The translations under genes were made by a program, and so were the position numbers. Below the pieces are notes generated by a model. It made no database searches, had not been told where the DNA came from, and worked only from the letters and a program-made list of their open reading frames with translations. From JBFKOL01 sp041628815 (lineage in GTDB: Bacteria; Bacteroidota; Bacteroidia; Chitinophagales; Saprospiraceae), in the NCBI GenBank assembly GCA_041628815.1, contig JBFKOL010000205.1, positions 1 to 7,608 on the forward strand: a stretch of 7,608 nucleotides of DNA, given 5' to 3'. Below are positions 1 to 5,582 of this stretch, in pieces. How positions within the stretch are numbered: the stretch's first letter is position 1; the number at the start of each line of letters is the position of its first letter.

Positions 1-3000
1 GGAAAAAGCCGATCTCCGTTTGTTCACTGAAGGGGTTGGGTTTGTTTTGGTACAGCGTCAATCCTACGGTCTCGTCGCGGACGGTACCCACTTCTATTTT
101 CTGTGATGCCAGGTCGCTGTCGTACCATTCGTTGTCCCATTTCGCCAAATCGAGCGTCATCTGACCATCTATTTCCGGTCTAAGATCAAAAATTACCTGG
201 AACAGGGGTTCTTCTGTATTGATTTCAGCACCCCTGGCATCCATCCATAACAATTTGACGAGGCCCTGTTCAGATTTTATCTGTTCGGGATGTACGGTAA
301 CCTGACCATTTTCAATGCCCTTGAATTCCATGGTGGCAGGATCGAAGGTGAAAGCTATCTGGAAGCCATGTGCTTGGGATTGCTCCGAAACAAATATTCC
401 ATAGGATTGTTGACCATTCGAGCCTGATGCGGTTGTGATGTTCAACGACTTGCTGCCATATGTCCTTCCCTTAGCCGTTCTTGAATTTGCCACGGCATTT
501 TGATCCAGGTCTCCCACTTTCACACCTATAAAGTTGTTGGAAGTCATGCTCTTGTCAACATGATTCAAGATGATGGATTCGTCAAATGGCCACGGGTATG
601 CCGGATTATCAAACTCGAAATGTTCCGGGATAAAGCGCCATGAGTCGTTGCCAGGAAACTTGGCGATATGTCCAAGGATGAGCCTTCTCAACAGAACGAG
701 GTCGACAGAAGATACCCTCCGGTCGTCGTTGGCATCGGCAGCTATATATTTATAAGGAGTGTCAAAGACTCTTGTCCCTAGGATATGTTGTTGGATCAGG
801 ATAAGGTCGAGTGTGCTGATGCCATTGGCATAATCACTTGTTTTAACCGGCTTTATGGCATAATCGTATGCTTCTGTAACATCGTTGAAGACATATTCAC
901 CCGTATACGGTGTCATTTGCTTATCGTCGGTTTGCATTTCAAGATTGGATATATGTACTTCTGCCTCTTCGATGGCATCCTTGTTGACGGTACGTACATT
1001 GCCCGATACGGCGATGGATGCTCCGACTACACCACATACGTTGAGCGGATCGCGGACTTCGTAGAAGACCGTACAAAAATCGCTGTTGCCTTCATTATCC
1101 CTTACCCAGAGTTCCAGCTCCTGTACACCTTGGTCGGCGCATCCAAACGTCAAAGACGGTGTAGGTGATGCCGCGCTGCCCGCCAGTCGTATCCTGTATT
1201 CTAAATTGGAATCACAATTGTCCGTGCTTCCTCCATTAAGTTCACTTGCCTGTACTACGACCTGTCCGCTCACCTGGCTGAGATTGCCTCCGCCGGAGCG
1301 GCATATGGGTGTAGGGTCCTGGTCATCGCTTACCTCAAAAGACTGTGTTTCGCGGGTGGTATTTCCACAGTGATCAGTGACCTCCCAGCGTATGAGATAG
1401 GTACCTACATCCAGTGTACGCTGAAAAGAAGCTCCTGACGTGCGCGGGATAACAGGGATCGCAGTACTGCCAAAAATCACATCGAGCTGGTGGGTCCACC
1501 TGAGCTGGTTGGGTGAAGTACAGTCGTCCGTGGCCTGGCCGGCAGCTCTCACCTGTGCGCGACAGTTGTTCTGATCGTCCTGGATATCGATAATACCTGC
1601 AATCAACCCAAATTTGGGTGCATCAGAATTTTCAATGTGTATTTTCTGTACGTGTGTCCAGATTCCTGTGTTGCTCGAAGGATCGGCATTGAACTGGCAC
1701 CAGTCTATGACGGTCCACCTACGCAATACTTTCCTGCAGAATCCGCTGACATTGTCGAAGACTTCATCCTCATGGGTCGCAAATATGTTGGAGCACGGTC
1801 GGTTTTGATCAAACAAATTGTTTTTTTCACTTGGAAGGGGTCCAAGATCTTCACATGACGTGATGTTGCGGTCACCAGGCCAGTTGATGTCGCTCTTAGC
1901 AAAAGGATCAAGATTGGAAAATACGATCCTTTCTGAGCAGATCACTTCTTCTTCACCCGTGAAGTTGACGTACCATTCCACATCAATGTATCCATTTCCG
2001 CACTCATCTATTGCTCTGCCCGTTTCCCTGACATTCACGCCCAGGCTGCCCTGGAGACAAGGATTCGTTGAAGAGACTGTAGGTTTTGGTAATGTGTTGA
2101 TGTTAAAGCCTTCATAGGTACGGCAGTCTTTAACACCTGGATCAGGTGGACAAATGATGGCAGGGCCGGCTCCTTTGAACTGAACCATGGCTTCTGCCAT
2201 ACAAGTACTCTTCCTGCCGGTGCCGTCGGTCACTTCGAGTTCGACCATGATGATCTTCCCGACATCTGCACAGCAGAATTTAACAAAGTCGTCCCAGTCG
2301 CTGGGTGTCGGACAAATCGACGTCTGCCGATCCACCCTTCTGACCTTGTAGGATACGATTCCTGAACAACCGTCAAAGCTGCCGTCGTCAAAAGATATCG
2401 CGAAGACCTTACCGAGGTACTGATCGTTAAGCGTGACCACGGTGCGGTGATCGCAGACGGCTACTGGGTCGTCAACATCTATGACGTAGACGCAAAAGGA
2501 GTCTATGCGCTCATTGCCACATACATCCTCGATCACATACTTTACGGTACTTTTTCCTATCGGAAATATGCGTGATGCTGATGTGACATTCATCCCTCTC
2601 GGCCCGCCGAAAGCACTGAAATCGTCGTCACCAGGCTCTCTTACAAAGATAGACCACGACCAGTCGCTGCATTCATCATCCGACACATCCGGTGCCGGCA
2701 GGACGACGGAAGCGTCACATGTCCACGGATTGGCTTCCACATCGCGGATGTCATTGGGAACGGTGGCGATAATGCGGTCGTCGACTACCTTAATAACCTG
2801 ATAATAGAACTCGGGAAATGAAGCATTGCACCAGTCTATTACGGTCCATTTCCTAACGATTTTGAACGTACTACCGCAATCCGGGTAATAGATGTCCTGG
2901 TAGGTCAGCTTGAAGTTGCAAAGGAAATAATCGCGCAGATCCTTTCCATTGATGTTGGGTTTGGATCGGTTTCCGTCCAGCAACATCAATTCTTCGGCGC

Positions 3001-3730
3001 TCGGAAGGCCGTCTCCATCTTTGTCCCAGCTACCATAACATTTCAGGGCTTTGTTGTCCTTATAGTTGATGGGTGCGTCGACGTCGGCGAAATTCGCTCT
3101 TTCATAGTAAATGGTATCTACACAACGCGTGGCGTTAAGACTTTTATCGAGGGCATCGTAGACAACGATCTGTACGGCAGAAAACGGGCCGTTGCAATTC
3201 CGGTCGAGTGTGTTGGAAATAATGGAAATACTAATTTCTTCATTCCCGCAGTTGTCAACGAGATTGGCTTCTATCCTCGACTTCAGGTGTGCCCTGAGTT
3301 TGGCTTCGTCGCGAGCATTTTCTTCATCGTAGCACGGAATCGTATCATTGGGCGGGCAGATGATCTCTGGAGGCAGTTTGTCTTCGAGCAAGACGTAGGA
3401 CCAACAGCTGTTTTGTGGAGGTCCGCCTTGCTGGAACAACCGCACTTTGACGTATTGACCGATGTACTGGGCACCGAGCTTTGGCGCCGTATTTATCTTA
3501 CTGCCATTTTGATCAAACAACTCAATACCGTATACACATCCGGGAGGGACCACATCGGCACCTTCAAGGATGATATCTGGTGTAATGGTCGCCATACACA
3601 TGTTGTTAACAGACACGTGCACGGTATCGTTGCAGTTGAACAGACACTGGGCCTGTATCCTGGAAAGACCGGCAAGACTCCAGAGCCCGGCTATCAGGAG
3701 GACTGTGGATGCAAGTTTTGATTTCCTCAT
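1..3730 (-). CDS. Giant T9SS-secreted, Cys-rich HYR-like surface protein with EF-hand, dockerin pair and cohesin-like domain (3' end beyond the window)
   Basis: The frame is open without a stop from the ATG at 3730 to the left edge, giving 1243 visible residues; perhaps 50-70 are missing. Residues 1-27 form a Sec signal peptide (basic MRKSK, hydrophobic core, cleavage probably after IQA). Residues 28 to about 905 hold immunoglobulin-like/HYR-like modules marked by DNCGN-type motifs near 159, 402, 575, 786 and 837, and by WTVIDWC at 295-301 and 672-678. All of the roughly 41 cysteines lie at or before C899. Residues 236-247 (DKDGDGLPSAEE) fit an EF-hand calcium loop. Residues 909-964 resemble a carboxypeptidase-regulatory-like domain. 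A dockerin pair spans 966-1024; its second loop has all acidic ligands (D999, N1001, D1003, D1010) and its first is degenerate. Residues 1094-1215 look like a cohesin-type beta-sandwich. From V1222 a T9SS sorting domain begins (LYQNKPNPF). Expected fate: export by Sec, then T9SS, to the surface or medium. Role: probably adhesion or matrix; no catalytic motif was recognised. It follows the regulator gene by 95 bases. Confidence 0.9.
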   Translation of the reverse strand, partial: MRKSKLASTVLLIAGLWSLAGLSRIQAQCLFNCNDTVHVSVNNMCMATITPDIILEGADVVPPGCVYGIELFDQNGSKINTAPKLGAQYIGQYVKVRLFQQGGPPQNSCWSYVLLEDKLPPEIICPPNDTIPCYDEENARDEAKLRAHLKSRIEANLVDNCGNEEISISIISNTLDRNCNGPFSAVQIVVYDALDKSLNATRCVDTIYYERANFADVDAPINYKDNKALKCYGSWDKDGDGLPSAEELMLLDGNRSKPNINGKDLRDYFLCNFKLTYQDIYYPDCGSTFKIVRKWTVIDWCNASFPEFYYQVIKVVDDRIIATVPNDIRDVEANPWTCDASVVLPAPDVSDDECSDWSWSIFVREPGDDDFSAFGGPRGMNVTSASRIFPIGKSTVKYVIEDVCGNERIDSFCVYVIDVDDPVAVCDHRTVVTLNDQYLGKVFAISFDDGSFDGCSGIVSYKVRRVDRQTSICPTPSDWDDFVKFCCADVGKIIMVELEVTDGTGRKSTCMAEAMVQFKGAGPAIICPPDPGVKDCRTYEGFNINTLPKPTVSSTNPCLQGSLGVNVRETGRAIDECGNGYIDVEWYVNFTGEEEVICSERIVFSNLDPFAKSDINWPGDRNITSCEDLGPLPSEKNNLFDQNRPCSNIFATHEDEVFDNVSGFCRKVLRRWTVIDWCQFNADPSSNTGIWTHVQKIHIENSDAPKFGLIAGIIDIQDDQNNCRAQVRAAGQATDDCTSPNQLRWTHQLDVIFGSTAIPVIPRTSGASFQRTLDVGTYLIRWEVTDHCGNTTRETQSFEVSDDQDPTPICRSGGGNLSQVSGQVVVQASELNGGSTDNCDSNLEYRIRLAGSAASPTPSLTFGCADQGVQELELWVRDNEGNSDFCTVFYEVRDPLNVCGVVGASIAVSGNVRTVNKDAIEEAEVHISNLEMQTDDKQMTPYTGEYVFNDVTEAYDYAIKPVKTSDYANGISTLDLILIQQHILGTRVFDTPYKYIAADANDDRRVSSVDLVLLRRLILGHIAKFPGNDSWRFIPEHFEFDNPAYPWPFDESIILNHVDKSMTSNNFIGVKVGDLDQNAVANSRTAKGRTYGSKSLNITTASGSNGQQSYGIFVSEQSQAHGFQIAFTFDPATMEFKGIENGQVTVHPEQIKSEQGLVKLLWMDARGAEINTEEPLFQVIFDLRPEIDGQMTLDLAKWDNEWYDSDLASQKIEVGTVRDETVGLTLYQNKPNPFSEQTEIGFF
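1697..1717 (-). repeat. Internal coding repeat, copy 2 (WTVIDWC motif)
   Basis: This 21-base segment encodes WTVIDWC at residues 672-678 of the giant surface protein. It matches the segment at 2828-2848 at 20 of 21 bases, the only difference being a synonymous third-position change in the Ile codon. It marks a repeated module of the HYR-like region. Similarity beyond the motif is visible mainly at protein level (an Arg-rich strand before it). Confidence 0.6.
2828..2848 (-). repeat. Internal coding repeat, copy 1 (WTVIDWC motif)
   Basis: This segment encodes WTVIDWC at residues 295-301 of the giant surface protein. It is the partner of the 20/21-identical segment at 1697-1717, and the two motifs are 377 residues apart. 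The flanking protein sequence is related (KIVRK before this copy, KVLRR before the other), so the unit is a diverged domain duplication rather than a simple tandem repeat. Confidence 0.6.
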
Positions 3731-3750
3731 TGTCGTATTCTTGTTTAGAG

Positions 3751-3767
3751 TCTTCAACTCTTGAAGA
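3751..3767 (-). promoter_or_regulatory. Perfect 7-bp inverted repeat upstream of the giant surface-protein gene
   Basis: TCTTCAA and TTGAAGA flank a 3-base spacer, giving a perfect 17-base dyad. It ends about 20 bases before the ATG at 3730, in the 95-base gap after the regulator gene. No T-run follows on either strand, so it does not look like an intrinsic terminator. It could be an operator for a dimeric DNA-binding protein (the adjacent LuxR-type regulator is the obvious candidate) or a leader hairpin near the start codon. The function is inferred; a chance dyad cannot be excluded. Confidence 0.4.
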
Positions 3768-3825
3768 ATACAGCGGGATTAGGGTGTATTGGAGAAAGAT
3801 GTGATAACCGGGGGGATGGCGTATT

Positions 3826-4488
3826 TTAGACCAGCTGGTGGTCGATGGCAAACTTGATCAGGTTGACCGTATTGCGGACACCCAGTTTGCGCATGATATT
3901 TTTCCTGTGTACACCAACCGTCTGGTCGCTTATGTACAACATTTCGGCGATCTCCTTATTGCTCATAGCTTTTGTAATGAGCTCGAGTACTTCCTGCTCC
4001 CTTTTGGTCAATTTTTTTCTCAACAGGAAGCGGTCCTCGAAAAAGCGCTGGCTTTTCTTTGCGGAACCGTTTTTCTTGGGCGTAATATTCAGGCCAGAGG
4101 CCAGGAAAGTGTTGCCCAACATAATTTCATTAACGCACTCGGTTAATTCTTTCAGGTCATTGAATTTGCTGTAATAGCCGTCGGCTCCGCTTTGAAAAGC
4201 TTCTTTGACAAATTTGTGATCGGTATAACCGCTGAGAATGCATATCCTCATTTGTGGGAAATGCGTTTTAAGTTTCGGGATAAGGGACAACCCATCTTCA
4301 TCCGTAAAATTCAGCTCCATGAACAGCAGGTCGGCCGGGTTTTCCAGCAGCACCTCTGTCAACTGTCTTGCGGAGTTGGCTTTACCTACAATCTTCACTT
4401 CCGGGTAATCAATTTCTTCCAGCACGCGTTCAAAACCATCGAGGAACAATTGCTGGACATCTGCAAGAACGGTATGAATCGGAGTCAT
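3826..4488 (-). CDS. LuxR/NarL-family response regulator with a degenerate receiver domain
   Basis: This is a cytoplasmic DNA-binding regulator of 220 residues, the normal length for the NarL/FixJ family. Residues 4 to about 122 form a receiver domain; residues 159-220 form a LuxR-type helix-turn-helix (LTKREQEVLEL, then NKEIAEMLYIS and the recognition helix around QTVGVHRKNIMRKLG). The receiver keeps the switch Ser (S86 in ILSGY) and the conserved Lys (K108 in YYSKF). However, the phospho-acceptor position in FMELNF is Glu58 instead of Asp, and the usual acidic pair after beta-1 is D10-V11 instead of Asp-Asp. The family normally binds DNA as a dimer after aspartyl phosphorylation. Here phosphorylation is unlikely and Glu58 may mimic the active state (inference). 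The ATG start lies just outside the beta-1 strand (IHTVLAD) and no strong Shine-Dalgarno precedes it. No histidine kinase gene is in the window. Targets are unknown; the downstream surface-protein gene and the protein's own promoter are plausible. Confidence 0.93.
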   Translation of the reverse strand: MTPIHTVLADVQQLFLDGFERVLEEIDYPEVKIVGKANSARQLTEVLLENPADLLFMELNFTDEDGLSLIPKLKTHFPQMRICILSGYTDHKFVKEAFQSGADGYYSKFNDLKELTECVNEIMLGNTFLASGLNITPKKNGSAKKSQRFFEDRFLLRKKLTKREQEVLELITKAMSNKEIAEMLYISDQTVGVHRKNIMRKLGVRNTVNLIKFAIDHQLV

Positions 4489-4516
4489 CTATCGGTTTTT
4501 GTAAACTTGGTAAATT

Positions 4517-4548
4517 GTAAATTACATTTTCATTACTAAGTAGACAAA
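4517..4548 (-). promoter_or_regulatory. Weak candidate promoter for the regulator gene
   Basis: On the minus strand, TTTG (4548-4545) is followed after 20 bases by TAATTTAC (4524-4517), which partly fits the Bacteroidota pattern TTTG / TAnnTTTG, with mismatches in the last two bases. The 105-base AT-rich gap and the change of gene type make a separate promoter here reasonable. TAGTTTG at 4563-4557 is another near-match, one base short. Neither is convincing on sequence alone. Confidence 0.25.
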
Positions 4549-4577
4549 TTGAGTGCCAAACTACTAAAAACTAAGTA
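4535..4577 (-). repeat. Pair of 8-bp direct repeats upstream of the regulator gene
   Basis: ACTAAGTA occurs at 4535-4542 and again at 4570-4577 (TACTTAGT on the coding strand), with starts 35 bases apart, in the AT-rich gap before the regulator gene. They might be binding sites for a regulator, possibly autoregulatory. In such AT-rich DNA, chance repeats of this length are quite possible. Confidence 0.25.
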
Positions 4578-4581
4578 TAGG

Positions 4582-4593
4582 AATTATATAATT
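4582..4593. repeat. AT-only 12-bp palindrome just after the glycosylasparaginase stop codon
   Basis: AATTATATAATT reads the same on both strands and directly abuts the TAA stop of the glycosylasparaginase gene. A few T residues follow on the plus strand, but no T-run follows directly on the minus (coding) strand. As a terminator for the minus-strand gene it would be weak. It may simply reflect the AT-rich spacer. Confidence 0.3.
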
Positions 4594-5550
4594 TTAATCA
4601 TTATATGAATCCGCCTTTAAAACAAGGCTTTCGCCATCTCTTGTCACGGTGTACTCAAATCCCTGTTGGATCGCATATGCCCCCACATTGCCCATTTTGT
4701 CCATAGCCACAAAGCCGACCTGGACATCGGCACCGGGGGATCTTTCCACGATGCGCCTCACTGCGTTTTCGCAGGCTTGCTGAGGATTTTGCCCGTTGCG
4801 CATGAGTTCGACAATGAGAAAAGAACCCACGATTTTGATGACTTCTTCTCCCACACCGGTTGCGGTTGCCGCACCTACTGCATTGTCTACATAGAGGCCT
4901 GCGCCGATGATGGGCGAATCCCCAACTCTTCCCGGCAATTTGAACGCCATCCCGCTAGTCGAACATCCTCCGGACAAGTCGCCATTTTCATCTCTTGCCA
5001 ACAACCCTATGGTATCGTGGTTGTCTGCTGCCTCATGATTTTTAACCCATTGCTGCCATCTTGCGCGAGCACTATCCGTTAGCAATTCGACTTTTTCATA
5101 GCCATGCTGCAAGGCAAATTCATAGGCACCGTCTCCAGATAGCATGACGTGGGGAGTGCTGTCCATTACCAGCCTGGCAATGGATATAGGGTGAAGGATG
5201 TTCTGGAGGTACGTAACACTTCCGGCATTGCCCATGTGATCCATGATGGAAGCATCGAGTGTCACCCTCCCTTTGGCATCTGGCAGGCCCCCAATACCCA
5301 CCGAAGAATCTTCAACGTCCAGCTCTTTTTTGCGAACACCTGCCTCCACTGCATCAATTGCGGAGCCTCCATTATTGAGCACGCTGAAGGCTTCTTCATT
5401 GGCAACCTTATTTGGCCAGGTGGATACAACCAGAGATTTAGAATCAGTATTCGAGGCTGTTTCTGCCCCTGGTTGTTGTTGGCAAGATAACAAGAGAATA
5501 CAGCAAAATATTATGCCAATAATGAATGGATTAAACCGCATGTATTTCAT
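4594..5550 (-). CDS. Glycosylasparaginase (N4-(beta-N-acetylglucosaminyl)-L-asparaginase), predicted lipoprotein
   Basis: This enzyme family hydrolyses the GlcNAc-Asn bond left after proteolysis of N-glycoproteins. It is an Ntn-hydrolase that autocleaves into alpha and beta chains before a nucleophilic Thr. The 318-residue protein has HDTIG with cleavage expected before T180. The spacing to the other catalytic residues matches the flavobacterial enzyme (T152, T170, R180, D183): T180, T198 (STSG), R208 and D211 (GRVGDSP). TGVGE at 231-235 fits the substrate-binding loop and W45 the N-terminal Trp. Residues 1-23 form a lipoprotein signal (hydrophobic stretch, then LLLSC with C23 as the lipidated Cys), so the enzyme is probably membrane-anchored in the envelope. 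A second in-frame ATG at residue 4 would also leave a usable signal. The gene starts 32 bases after the peroxidase stop, suggesting a shared transcript. The family also includes isoaspartyl peptidases/L-asparaginases, but the residue pattern favours glycosylasparaginase. Confidence 0.93.
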   Translation of the reverse strand: MKYMRFNPFIIGIIFCCILLLSCQQQPGAETASNTDSKSLVVSTWPNKVANEEAFSVLNNGGSAIDAVEAGVRKKELDVEDSSVGIGGLPDAKGRVTLDASIMDHMGNAGSVTYLQNILHPISIARLVMDSTPHVMLSGDGAYEFALQHGYEKVELLTDSARARWQQWVKNHEAADNHDTIGLLARDENGDLSGGCSTSGMAFKLPGRVGDSPIIGAGLYVDNAVGAATATGVGEEVIKIVGSFLIVELMRNGQNPQQACENAVRRIVERSPGADVQVGFVAMDKMGNVGAYAIQQGFEYTVTRDGESLVLKADSYND

Positions 5551-5582
5551 AGTGAATATTAGACAAGACCGGTTGCCAGCGA

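Noticed and set aside
785..1168. Plus-strand open frame of 127 codons
   Set aside because: It lies wholly opposite the giant surface-protein gene, whose frame is continuous and has recognisable domains here; the antisense translation shows no family features.
3287..3721. Plus-strand open frame of 144 codons
   Set aside because: It is antisense to the first 145 or so codons of the giant surface protein, including its signal peptide; no recognisable protein.
3644..3730. Giant surface protein read as a lipoprotein because Cys29 follows the signal peptide
   Set aside because: The residues before C29 (IQAQ) do not fit a lipobox, and the protein begins a T9SS sorting domain; a signal peptidase I site after residue 27 fits better.
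1..3730. Cellulosome scaffoldin or dockerin-bearing hydrolase
   Set aside because: No glycoside hydrolase domain or repeated cohesins are visible; dockerin-like pairs are common in non-cellulosomal secreted Bacteroidota proteins.
3751..3767. Dyad read as an intrinsic terminator for the regulator gene
   Set aside because: No T-run follows on the minus strand, the stem is short and A/T-rich, and it sits about 60 bases past the stop codon and only 20 bases before the next start.
3838..4174. Overlapping plus-strand open frames of 102 and 109 codons
   Set aside because: Both are shadows of the helix-turn-helix and linker part of the response regulator.
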